Of a stretch of 15,053 bases of DNA, positions 7,512 through 14,419 are shown piece by piece. The stretch spans positions 1 to 15,053 of the forward strand of contig NZ_CAJLUB010000034.1 in NCBI RefSeq assembly GCF_905209685.1, written 5' to 3'. A model generated the notes under the pieces. It had not been told where the DNA came from and did not search any database. It saw only the letters and a program-made list of their open reading frames with translations. The position numbers and the translations under genes are program-made. Source of the DNA: an uncultured Veillonella sp. (GTDB lineage: Bacteria > Bacillota > Negativicutes > Veillonellales > Veillonellaceae). Position 1 is the stretch's first letter, and every line of letters starts with the position of its first letter.

Positions 7512-8730
7512 TTTTACGTCCTTTCCGAAGCAATTGCACCTCTAAATAAAACATCATCATATAAAAATATGTACTCTTACTTTCATAAGAAACCATCCCC
7601 ATATCCATAACAATTTGAGAAAGGAATAAAATAAGGACCATTACGTATTCATTACTATGAAAGTCTCGGTAACGAATTAAGTTATAAGCTATATACACAT
7701 ACATTGAGTAATACGCCAATAAGCCGATTACGCCTGTACCCGCTAATAATTCAATATAGTTATTATGTAAATAATAGTTCTCTTTACCATATAAAAAATA
7801 GGTAAGTACAGAGGGATTATTTACACCCACCCCAGTTATGGGCGATTGATAAAATAAATCCCATCCTATATCAACCAAGGCTAAACGAATAATGGTAGAT
7901 GAATCACCACCAGTACCGGAGAAAGCATCCACCATACTCGACATACGATCCAGAACCTCTGAAAACATAGGTAATTGTAGAACTGCAATACCAATGATAG
8001 TAAGAGCTAATAATGAGCCAATAATCTTAGCAATAGAATTTACTACATTGGCACTACGTAAACTTTTAAATACAAATAGTAATACTGTACCAACAACAAC
8101 AAATACTAACGCCTTACGACTACCAGTAGCTGCTAGAATCCCCAATGTAGGTAAGGCTATAATATTCCACCAACGAGGTCGATCGTATAACATGTAATAC
8201 AATGTCATAACGATAGCATTGGCACCTAATAAACCTACAGTATTCGCATTTAATGCATCATTTGCAATTCGTGCAGAAGATGACAAAACCATAATAAAGT
8301 AATCTAAGCCATAGAAATATACAGTGTAAAAACAAACTATATAACCAGTCCACATACCAATTTTTAATAATGTGTCCACTGATGTTTTATCTTGATAACA
8401 CATGTATAAAATGATAAGCATAAAGAATATTTTGACGATATCAAAGCTTCGACTGAGTGCTACAGATGGCTCTATAGCATTAATAGTACTCAGATAACAG
8501 GCTCCAATGAAGAGGAGCATATAACCATGCATCCAGGTAAGCCTAAATTTAATAACTCCCCGCTCTCGAATGAGATAACAAATAATAAGTCCAAATAGGC
8601 ATACAAATAATACATAGGCACCATAATTCGCATCGCCAAGGGCAAAGGAAATGGTCAACGACAACACTAAAAAAATTAGAGTTATGAACCATATCATGCG
8701 GTCAGCAATAGCCGTAATATTTAACTTCAA
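7489..8730 (-). CDS. O-antigen ligase/polymerase-family protein (Wzy-like)
   Basis: This 413-aa integral membrane protein has about 10-12 transmembrane segments. It carries landmarks of the Wzy/WaaL family: NANTVG (161-166), TGSRKAL (202-208), a large loop with SGTGGDSSTIIR (271-282) and SPITGVGVNNP (296-306), and HNNYIELLAGTGVIG (322-336). These conserved arginine and histidine positions are implicated in transferring lipid-linked glycan. In this operon it most likely polymerises flipped repeat units in the periplasm or on the outer membrane face; ligation to lipid A or another acceptor is the alternative and cannot be excluded by sequence. The start is a TTG, justified by an AAGGAGGAG site 5 nt upstream. 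It lies 19 nt after the GT4 gene and overlaps the ATP-grasp gene by 23 nt. Confidence 0.87.
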   Translation of the reverse strand: MKLNITAIADRMIWFITLIFLVLSLTISFALGDANYGAYVLFVCLFGLIICYLIRERGVIKFRLTWMHGYMLLFIGACYLSTINAIEPSVALSRSFDIVKIFFMLIILYMCYQDKTSVDTLLKIGMWTGYIVCFYTVYFYGLDYFIMVLSSSARIANDALNANTVGLLGANAIVMTLYYMLYDRPRWWNIIALPTLGILAATGSRKALVFVVVGTVLLFVFKSLRSANVVNSIAKIIGSLLALTIIGIAVLQLPMFSEVLDRMSSMVDAFSGTGGDSSTIIRLALVDIGWDLFYQSPITGVGVNNPSVLTYFLYGKENYYLHNNYIELLAGTGVIGLLAYYSMYVYIAYNLIRYRDFHSNEYVMVLILFLSQIVMDMGMVSYESKSTYFYMMMFYLEVQLLRKGRKNEAQQIV

Positions 8731-8735
8731 TGGTT

Positions 8736-8744
8736 CTCCTCCTT
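8736..8744 (-). promoter_or_regulatory. Ribosome site that decides the TTG start of the polymerase
   Basis: The minus-strand AAGGAGGAG at 8744-8736 contains AGGAGG 7 nt before the TTG at 8730. It is among the strongest ribosome sites in the window and sits in the short gap after the GT4 stop, so a non-ATG start is credible here. The next in-frame ATG is 11 codons downstream, inside the first hydrophobic segment region. Confidence 0.75.
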
Positions 8745-8749
8745 ACAAC

Positions 8750-9817
8750 TCATAAAACATCTAACCAACGTTTAGCAATTTTGCATAGTGGGAATTTGTC
8801 ACGCACCTTAATGGCTTCTCGGGAAAGTTTAGCTGCTAGTGCAGGATCTTTTAGAACGCTACGCATGGCTTCATACATAGCCTGTGTATCTCCTACAGGC
8901 ACCAAGATACCATTCTCTCCACTTGTTATGACCATACGAGCCCCACCTACTGGACAGTCTGTAACAACTGTAGGCAAGCCCATGCCTAGCGCTTCAAGCA
9001 TAGAGTTTGAAATACCTTCAAAATCAGATGATGAAACATACATAGAACAAGGTGCGACCTTCTCTAAAATATTACTAGCAAAGCCAGGCAATAAAATTCT
9101 ATCCTCTAAATTAAGAGATTTTATTTGAGCTCGTAGTTCATCCTCTAAAACGCCTTGCCCATAAATAACGAGTTTATACTCTGGAAACTCATCTGATAGC
9201 ATACTAAATGCATTGATCATCATAGGCAAATTCTTTTGCGGATGCAAGCGACATGCTGTAACGATCGTCTTTTCCCGTTCTCCCTCAATTGGTGGTGGCA
9301 ATTTACCATTAATAGGATTTGGAATGATAACACCACGCTTTTGTACAGATTCAGGAAAATATGAACGTGCATCTTCCGTTTGGAATACTAACGCATCAGC
9401 AAAGCGAAAAGCAAAATTACGCAGCGCTTGTTGATGCCAACCGATAGGTACCTTACGCGGATTATTTCGTTCTGAAAAGACAATGCGATTCTTTACAAAC
9501 CAGGAACTAATAGCCAATATAAAGCTAGATGCAGACAAGAATGATAAACATGTAGCATTCGGTCTAGTCTTTAAAATCTTAATTAGCTCTTTTATTTCCT
9601 GCATAAAGCGAATCACTTTATTAGAACTTGTGGTATGAATTTCAATTTGCTCTATCCCATTTTCTAAGGCATATTCATTACCATAACGATTGGGACTAGT
9701 TTGGATGACCGTAATATGATGACCATCATGCACCCATTGACGAGCCAACTCTGTTAAAATTCGTTCAGCTCCATCATTACCAAGGGAGATGGTAACAATG
9801 ATTATTTCCTTTTTCAT
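8750..9817 (-). CDS. Glycosyltransferase family 4 protein
   Basis: This 355-aa cytoplasmic, membrane-associated GT-B glycosyltransferase retains anomeric configuration and transfers a sugar from a nucleotide donor to the growing lipid-linked unit. The N-terminal domain shows the acceptor-side GGAER-like loop as NDGAERI (14-20) and SERNNPR (116-121). The C-terminal donor domain has IPNPI (165-169), ACRLHPQKN (188-196), VIYGQG (217-222), LPGF (243-246), and the E-x7-E motif E267...E275 in EGISNSMLEA, followed by GLPTVVTDCPVGG. This pattern is common in GT4 enzymes that act on galactose- or GalNAc-type substrates, but donor specificity cannot be read here. The ATG overlaps the SDR gene by 4 nt (ATGA) and has a GAGGAAGG ribosome site. 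It is the only classical glycosyltransferase in the window. Confidence 0.92.
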   Translation of the reverse strand: MKKEIIIVTISLGNDGAERILTELARQWVHDGHHITVIQTSPNRYGNEYALENGIEQIEIHTTSSNKVIRFMQEIKELIKILKTRPNATCLSFLSASSFILAISSWFVKNRIVFSERNNPRKVPIGWHQQALRNFAFRFADALVFQTEDARSYFPESVQKRGVIIPNPINGKLPPPIEGEREKTIVTACRLHPQKNLPMMINAFSMLSDEFPEYKLVIYGQGVLEDELRAQIKSLNLEDRILLPGFASNILEKVAPCSMYVSSSDFEGISNSMLEALGMGLPTVVTDCPVGGARMVITSGENGILVPVGDTQAMYEAMRSVLKDPALAAKLSREAIKVRDKFPLCKIAKRWLDVL

Positions 9818-10863
9818 AGGCCTTCCTCTTGGATATATTCTGCAAGTCTTACATACGCCTGCGCCATTGTTACCTTAGGCTGCCATCCTAAGGACTTTAA
9901 TTTTTTTGAACTCAAGAACATGTGCACTGTCGGCGCATAGCCTAAGCCTTGAACATCATCAGGAATATCAAAAATGACTTCACTCTTATCATGGCTTACA
10001 TGAGTTGCTACCAAATGCGCAATACTTGCTATGGAGCGTGTTTCCTCATCATGGCATACATTGTATGCCTCACCAGCTTCGCCATCCTTCATAAGGGTTA
10101 AAATGCCCGTTAATGCATCCGTAATATAGCAATAATTAGACATAGAATCGCCCTTTGTATGAAGTACAATATTTTCATTTTTTAGAGCACTCTTAGTGAA
10201 TTGCATAAATACGCGATTATCTGAAACAGGAACACCTGGTCCAAAGGTTTGGGCTAATCTAGCTATAACAGCAGGAACACCAAATTCTACGGCATAAGAT
10301 TTACAATAACACTCACATAATCTTTTGCTTTCAGAATAAGAGCTACGCACATTCAAATGATCTAAATAACCTAATCGTTCTTCAGTCATTACTTGTCCCG
10401 ATTCATAAGGCACACCATACTGTTCCATGCTCGATAGGTATACAAGTTTCTTTACCGTTTTATGACGGCCTAGTTCTAGCATAGCTTCCGTCCCATGAAT
10501 CGAAGTACGAATCGTTTCTACAGGATGCTCCATAAAGAATTTAGATTGTGTTGGTGCTGCACCATGTAAGATATAATCACAAGGCACATCAATAGATTCT
10601 AAAGAACCATCGATAAGTGTAATAGAATCATTATCTAAATAATCACCTAGAATAGCCTGTGCTTTGTCATGACTACGTACGTGACCTATTACCTGTATAT
10701 CTAGACCATACGCTTCATTAGCAAGTATAAGCAGTTTTATAAACATAGAGCCAATGAGTCCCGTCGCACCTGTCACAAGAATGCGTTGATGGCGGAGGAA
10801 ATCAAAGTGCTTTTTATCTTGTAGTAAAGCTGCTAACTCGCGTTTAATAACGGAATTACTCAT
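9814..10863 (-). CDS. NAD-dependent epimerase/dehydratase-family SDR, probably for a CDP-activated polyol or sugar
   Basis: This 349-aa extended SDR has GATGLIG (32-38) for NAD(P) binding, SSMEQYG (144-150), and the catalytic Y176-x3-K180 in SSYSESKR. NYCYITDA (243-250) matches the substrate-loop region of sugar-nucleotide SDRs. An unusual 25-residue leader precedes the first strand. It overlaps the cytidylyltransferase gene by 8 nt, with an AGGAGG site 8 nt before the ATG, so the two proteins are probably made together. I recall an IspD-like cytidylyltransferase paired with such an SDR in pneumococcal capsule loci that make CDP-polyols (arabinitol, mannitol), where the SDR is the reductase. 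I infer a similar job here, feeding LicD. It is not TarJ, which belongs to the zinc alcohol dehydrogenase family. A role on a UDP-sugar remains possible. Confidence 0.78.
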   Translation of the reverse strand: MSNSVIKRELAALLQDKKHFDFLRHQRILVTGATGLIGSMFIKLLILANEAYGLDIQVIGHVRSHDKAQAILGDYLDNDSITLIDGSLESIDVPCDYILHGAAPTQSKFFMEHPVETIRTSIHGTEAMLELGRHKTVKKLVYLSSMEQYGVPYESGQVMTEERLGYLDHLNVRSSYSESKRLCECYCKSYAVEFGVPAVIARLAQTFGPGVPVSDNRVFMQFTKSALKNENIVLHTKGDSMSNYCYITDALTGILTLMKDGEAGEAYNVCHDEETRSIASIAHLVATHVSHDKSEVIFDIPDDVQGLGYAPTVHMFLSSKKLKSLGWQPKVTMAQAYVRLAEYIQEEGL

Positions 10864-11578
10864 CTTGTAATCCTCCTAATTCACGGTTCTTAATAATACC
10901 TGTGAACATATAATAATCAGATGGTGTCGTAATTTTTATATTTTCTGTCTCCCCTAATACTGGATACAATGTGTAACCATAATGCATCATCATGGACGCA
11001 GAATCGATAAAATCATGGATACCTTCTGCTTTTGCTCGATCATGAACCGATAGAATATCGTCTAGTTTAAAGCTTTGAGGTGCTTTTGCCATAAGGCATT
11101 CACTGCGATTTAATATGCGATTGATAGAAACATTATCTGTAACCATAACGGTTTCAATAGCAGGTGTAACAGTGATAGCAGACCCCTTTGTTTCTACAGA
11201 TTCGATATTTCTCTCTATTGTTTCCTTATCTACAAGCGGTCTAACACCATCGTGAATCAATACAGTAACATCTTCATTAGGAAATAAACGCTTCGCTTCT
11301 GCCAATCCATTATATTGAGAATCTAAAGCACTTTCTCCACCTGGAACAATGGATAGAACCTTTTGTAACCTAGCCTCTTTGATGAGGTTCTTGGTGTGAT
11401 CAATCCACTCTGCTTTGCAGGCTAGAACAATGCCATCAATTAAGTCCGTTTGTTCAAATACATCTAAAGTTTGAATCAAAATAGGTCTACCGTTCCATTC
11501 AAGAAACTGTTTTGGCGTCTTGCTGTTATTCATACGAGCACCTACGCCACCCGCAAAGATTACTGCTATTCGTTTCAT
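10856..11578 (-). CDS. IspD/TarI-like cytidylyltransferase
   Basis: This 240-aa enzyme has the GT-A-like nucleotidyltransferase fold of the IspD/TarI/Bcs1 group, which joins CTP and a polyol or sugar phosphate to give a CDP product plus pyrophosphate. Motifs: FAGGVGARM (8-16), PKQF (22-25), GRPIL (30-34), IHDGVRPLV (108-116), AIETV (140-144), APQSFK (166-171), DSASMM (192-197) and ENIKITTPSD (212-221). HDGVRP and the AxETV strand are nearer to TarI/capsule enzymes than to housekeeping IspD. In the GGESALDSQYNGL segment (80-92), the arginine usual in GGxxRxxSVxNGL is alanine (A84), so substrate handling may differ. The start has a strong AAGGAGG site. Flanked by LicD and the SDR, it is most likely part of a CDP-polyol or CDP-sugar branch of the capsule pathway, not isoprenoid synthesis. 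The product is not identified. Confidence 0.85.
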   Translation of the reverse strand: MKRIAVIFAGGVGARMNNSKTPKQFLEWNGRPILIQTLDVFEQTDLIDGIVLACKAEWIDHTKNLIKEARLQKVLSIVPGGESALDSQYNGLAEAKRLFPNEDVTVLIHDGVRPLVDKETIERNIESVETKGSAITVTPAIETVMVTDNVSINRILNRSECLMAKAPQSFKLDDILSVHDRAKAEGIHDFIDSASMMMHYGYTLYPVLGETENIKITTPSDYYMFTGIIKNRELGGLQDE

Positions 11579-11593
11579 AGGCCCTCCTTAAGG

Positions 11594-12454
11594 TTAAGCT
11601 TCGTTTTTGGCATAATGTATGCCTCTATACTCCTTGTAAGGTGTATGCAAATCAGCAAATACAGCATCATGTTTAGCTACGCGCTGTTCTACTGGAGGTA
11701 GTTGCATATAATCGCCCCAAATGAGACGTAAATATCTTTCATACCCTTTCATAACTGGTATTTGATGACCTTCAAAATCCTTATATACAACAGATTCGAA
11801 GTCTTCTCGAGGATGACGCAGCTTCATACCCTTCAAACTACCAATTAATTCAGTACACTCCTTACTCGTATTGAAATCGTATTTAGTCATTTGCTTTTCC
11901 GCAAAACGCCAAATATGATACCGTAACGACTGACTAGAAAATACCTTGTAAATACATCCTGCTAATGCACGATACATCGGTCCTTTATTATCAGGCAACC
12001 GTTGGGCATTGAAAAGTGCAAAGGTCATGGCCCACATAAGCTGCAGTGCACGACTGATTTTTCCTGGTGCACATCCATCAATAGGCATAATTTCAAGAGC
12101 CAAACCATGACAAATATCTTCGTGCATACTATGACGATTAATAAATGTCGTGTTGTTATCTCGAATAGAAGCACCCGCATCATGATAGATATGATTTCGA
12201 TCAGTTCGACAATACGTATACCGTTCTGTATCTGCATATTTAGGCCATAATTCAGCTAATTTTTCATAATCGGGACGTGGCATAAATAAATCTAAATCAT
12301 CATCCCAAGGGATAAAACCATTATGACGTATAGCCCCAATGAGACCACCGCCACAGAGGTAAAAGCGCAAATTATGTTTGTCACAAAACTCTTTAAAGTA
12401 CAGCAACATAGCAAGCTCTTTTTCTTGTATTTCCTTTGTCATAGATGTACTCAT
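11594..12454 (-). CDS. LicD-family phosphotransferase
   Basis: This 286-aa cytoplasmic protein belongs to the LicD/fukutin-related family of nucleotidyltransferase-fold enzymes, which move a phospho-alcohol (phosphocholine, ribitol- or glycerol-phosphate) from its CDP form to a glycan. The signature region at 35-66 contains GGGLIGAIRHNGFIPWDDD, with the DDDLD metal-binding acids and RPDYEKL. A second family block, RLIWGDYMQLPP, spans 243-254. I choose the ATG at 12454. The reading frame extends 15 nt upstream to a TTG at 12469, but AAAGAGG is spaced for the ATG. It lies 11 nt after the phosphosugar transferase gene and 15 nt before the cytidylyltransferase gene, its likely donor supplier. The transferred group is not choline by any evidence here: no LicA/LicC-type choline genes are visible. 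Confidence 0.88.
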   Translation of the reverse strand: MSTSMTKEIQEKELAMLLYFKEFCDKHNLRFYLCGGGLIGAIRHNGFIPWDDDLDLFMPRPDYEKLAELWPKYADTERYTYCRTDRNHIYHDAGASIRDNNTTFINRHSMHEDICHGLALEIMPIDGCAPGKISRALQLMWAMTFALFNAQRLPDNKGPMYRALAGCIYKVFSSQSLRYHIWRFAEKQMTKYDFNTSKECTELIGSLKGMKLRHPREDFESVVYKDFEGHQIPVMKGYERYLRLIWGDYMQLPPVEQRVAKHDAVFADLHTPYKEYRGIHYAKNEA

Positions 12455-12459
12455 AGGGA

Positions 12460-12466
12460 CCTCTTT
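12460..12466 (-). promoter_or_regulatory. Ribosome site that decides the LicD start
   Basis: The minus-strand AAAGAGG at 12466-12460 is 5 nt before the ATG at 12454. The longer candidate, a TTG at 12469, overlaps the stop of the upstream gene and lies upstream of this site, so the ATG is preferred. Confidence 0.75.
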
Positions 12467-13152
12467 CAACGTAATACAGCTAATACTGTATCAACCATCG
12501 TTTTAATATCTTGTAGAAAAGAAAATTCTTTAATACTCTTTAAATTCCAAGCCATCTTGCCTGGTAATACCTCATTAATATAGACTTCATCTACATTTTG
12601 AGCATTTTGTAAAAGTTGATCTTCATCTTTATAAGCAATGCTTGCCACACTAGTTACACCAGCTGGCAATAATAGGGTTGCCTTCATTTCATCGGTATAA
12701 GCCTCCACATAGCGAGACACTTCTGGTCTTGTGCCGACAAAGCTCATATCTCCTAAAAGGATATTAATCAGCTGAGGCAATTCATCAAGACGACAACTAC
12801 GAAGCATATTTCCAACCTTAGTAACGCGCATATCATTTTGTGATGTCACTTGAGCACCTAATGATTCTGCATTTTTTACCATTGTGCGAAATTTATAGAT
12901 GCCAAAGGTACGGCCATACTGTGTAACCCGTGTTTGACGAAAGAAAACCTCTCCTTCGCTATCCCGTTTAATCATAATGGCTAACACAAGAAATACAGGG
13001 CTCAATATAATGAGCATTCCTGCGGCCATAAGGCGGTCAAAAATACTTTTACATAAAAGGCTCCCACGCTTTTGATTTAACAATTCAAAATAAGGACGCA
13101 CAGCTTCACACTGCAGCTCTTTTGGGAGATCGTGAAAGTTTTTTACTAGCAT
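12466..13152 (-). CDS. Undecaprenyl-phosphate phosphosugar transferase (monotopic PGT)
   Basis: This 228-aa protein is a bacterial sugar transferase of the small PglC/WcaJ-C-terminal type. It moves a phosphosugar from a UDP-sugar to undecaprenyl phosphate at the cytoplasmic face, starting each repeat unit. A single reentrant membrane helix (about 42-62, FDRLMAAGMLIILSPVF region) is followed by FFRQTR (70-75), YKFRTM (86-91), the catalytic Asp-Glu pair in RLDELPQL (121-128), GDMSFVGTRPEV (134-145) and PAGVTSVASI (163-172). It lacks the extra four-helix N-terminal domain of long WcaJ/WbaP proteins and instead has about 35 soluble residues first. The ATG overlaps the aminotransferase gene by 7 nt, with AAAGGAT upstream. 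Next to an aminotransferase, as PglC is to PglE in Campylobacter, the first sugar could be an amino-deoxy sugar; this is inference. Confidence 0.93.
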   Translation of the reverse strand: MLVKNFHDLPKELQCEAVRPYFELLNQKRGSLLCKSIFDRLMAAGMLIILSPVFLVLAIMIKRDSEGEVFFRQTRVTQYGRTFGIYKFRTMVKNAESLGAQVTSQNDMRVTKVGNMLRSCRLDELPQLINILLGDMSFVGTRPEVSRYVEAYTDEMKATLLLPAGVTSVASIAYKDEDQLLQNAQNVDEVYINEVLPGKMAWNLKSIKEFSFLQDIKTMVDTVLAVLR

Positions 13153-14345
13153 TCCGTAATAATCCTTTTAAACTGTTCAATGATATATTGCACTTCTTCA
13201 TCTGTTAGCAATGTATGAAGAGGCAATGTGATTTCATTTTTAAACTGATTATAAGCATTTGGATAATCATCAATAGTGAATCCTAAATTTTTGTAAGCCG
13301 TATGCATCGGAATTGGTTTGTAATGTACATTCGTTGCAATGCCAGCTTCAGCCATAGCTTCAATTACCTTGTTGCGATATTCAGCATCTTGTCCATCTAA
13401 ACGTACTAAATACAAGTGCCCACTACTTTGATGTTCATCAGTATAATGATGTAGCAATGTAACCGGTAAGTCTTTAAAAGCTGTATCATAAGCTTCGATG
13501 ATTTCTTTACGACGTGCTAACAAATTTGGGTATCGCTCAAATTGAGCTAATCCAATAGCCGCCATAATATCGGTCATATTACATTTATAATAGGTACCTT
13601 TAATATCATATTCCCAAGCGCCTGCTTTTGTTTTAGCAAGAGCATCCTTATCTTGACCATGCAAAGATAATAATTGGAATTGCTTATAAATAGCTTCATC
13701 ATCGATACCATCTATGTGTCGCCATGTAGCACAGCCCCCTTCAGCAGTTGTAAAATTCTTTACTGCATGGAAGGAAAAACTGCTGAAATCAGCTACATTA
13801 CCTGTTGGTGTACCTTTATATGAGGCCCCAAAGGAGTGTGCACAGTCCGCTACAATAGGAATATGTGCCAATGCTTTTTGAATATCATTAGATGGTGTAA
13901 AGAGAGATTTCTTTTCTTCTACAATGGAACGCAAACGATCGTAGTCACAAGGGACCCCTGCAATATCTACGGGGATAATAGCTTTTGTTTTTGGCGTAAT
14001 AGCACGAGCCACTGCATCGTAATCCATTTCAAAGGAATCTTTTTGGGTATCTACAAGAACTAGTGTAGCTCCCACATGAACAACAGGACTTGCACTAGCT
14101 GTATAGGAATAAGCACTAGTAATTACTTCATCGCCGGGGCCAATACCTAATACACGAAGAGACATCTCAAGCGCCGCGGTAGCAGAGTTTAAACAAACAG
14201 CTTTAGGTGTACCTAACTGTGCCGCAATCTTTTTCTCTAATTCTTTTGTGCGCGGACCAGTTGTAATCCAACCACTTTTTAAGGCTTCTACAACTTCATT
14301 GATTTCTAACTCTGTAATATCGGGAGGGGAAAAATTAATTTTCAT
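13146..14345 (-). CDS. DegT/DnrJ/EryC1/StrS-family aminotransferase
   Basis: This 399-aa PLP-dependent sugar aminotransferase, the family that converts UDP-4-keto-6-deoxy or 3-keto sugars to amino sugars, is numbered here from the ATG at 14345. It has SGWITTGPRTKELE (24-37), NSATAALEMSL (53-63), GDEVITSAYSY (71-81), VADCAHSFGA (165-174, PLP-pyridine-binding D167) and SFHAVKNFTTAEGG (191-204), where K196 forms the internal aldimine. The C-terminal substrate segment NVHYKPIPMH is also typical. The frame extends 6 nt to a TTG, but GAGGTGA is spaced for the ATG. No 4,6-dehydratase or acetyltransferase partner is in the window, so these are probably upstream or elsewhere. Many 4-aminotransferases of bacillosamine-type sugars look like this; exact substrate unknown. 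Confidence 0.92.
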   Translation of the reverse strand: MKINFSPPDITELEINEVVEALKSGWITTGPRTKELEKKIAAQLGTPKAVCLNSATAALEMSLRVLGIGPGDEVITSAYSYTASASPVVHVGATLVLVDTQKDSFEMDYDAVARAITPKTKAIIPVDIAGVPCDYDRLRSIVEEKKSLFTPSNDIQKALAHIPIVADCAHSFGASYKGTPTGNVADFSSFSFHAVKNFTTAEGGCATWRHIDGIDDEAIYKQFQLLSLHGQDKDALAKTKAGAWEYDIKGTYYKCNMTDIMAAIGLAQFERYPNLLARRKEIIEAYDTAFKDLPVTLLHHYTDEHQSSGHLYLVRLDGQDAEYRNKVIEAMAEAGIATNVHYKPIPMHTAYKNLGFTIDDYPNAYNQFKNEITLPLHTLLTDEEVQYIIEQFKRIITEC

Positions 14346-14351
14346 ATACAA

Positions 14352-14358
14352 TCACCTC
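14352..14358 (-). promoter_or_regulatory. Ribosome site that decides the aminotransferase start
   Basis: The minus-strand GAGGTGA at 14358-14352 is 6 nt before the ATG at 14345. It directly abuts the alternative TTG at 14351, too close for that codon to be used. The start at 14345 is therefore preferred. Confidence 0.8.
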
Positions 14359-14385
14359 ATGACTTTCTGTACCTTATGGATACGC

Positions 14386-14402
14386 TTGATTTATCAAATC
14401 AA
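14386..14402. repeat. Short perfect inverted repeat between kinase homologue and aminotransferase
   Basis: TTGATTT (14386-14392) and AAATCAA (14396-14402) are perfect inverted copies around a 3-nt centre. They lie in the only gap of more than 50 nt inside the operon (14346-14419). There is no following U-run and little G+C, so it is not a normal terminator. It could be an operator-like site, a weak RNA hairpin or chance in AT-rich DNA. No convincing promoter is seen in the same gap. Confidence 0.4.
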
Positions 14403-14419
14403 ATTTATATTAATTACTA

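Noticed and set aside
8730..9128. 132-codon plus-strand open frame opposite the GT4 gene
   Set aside because: It lies wholly antisense to a clear GT4 coding region, its low-complexity composition (many Ser, Arg, Thr) is typical of a mirror frame, and no family motif is seen.
9814..10863. TarJ-type ribulose-phosphate reductase
   Set aside because: TarJ belongs to the zinc-dependent alcohol dehydrogenase family, whereas this protein has the GxxGxxG and Y-x3-K motifs of an extended SDR.
10856..11578. Housekeeping IspD of the isoprenoid pathway
   Set aside because: The position between LicD and a capsule-type SDR, and the HDGVRP and AxETV motifs, favour a TarI-like enzyme making a CDP-polyol or CDP-sugar.
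12025..12237. Second minus-strand frame inside the LicD gene
   Set aside because: It is out of frame with the LicD reading, which has clear family motifs across the whole interval, and it has no motif of its own.
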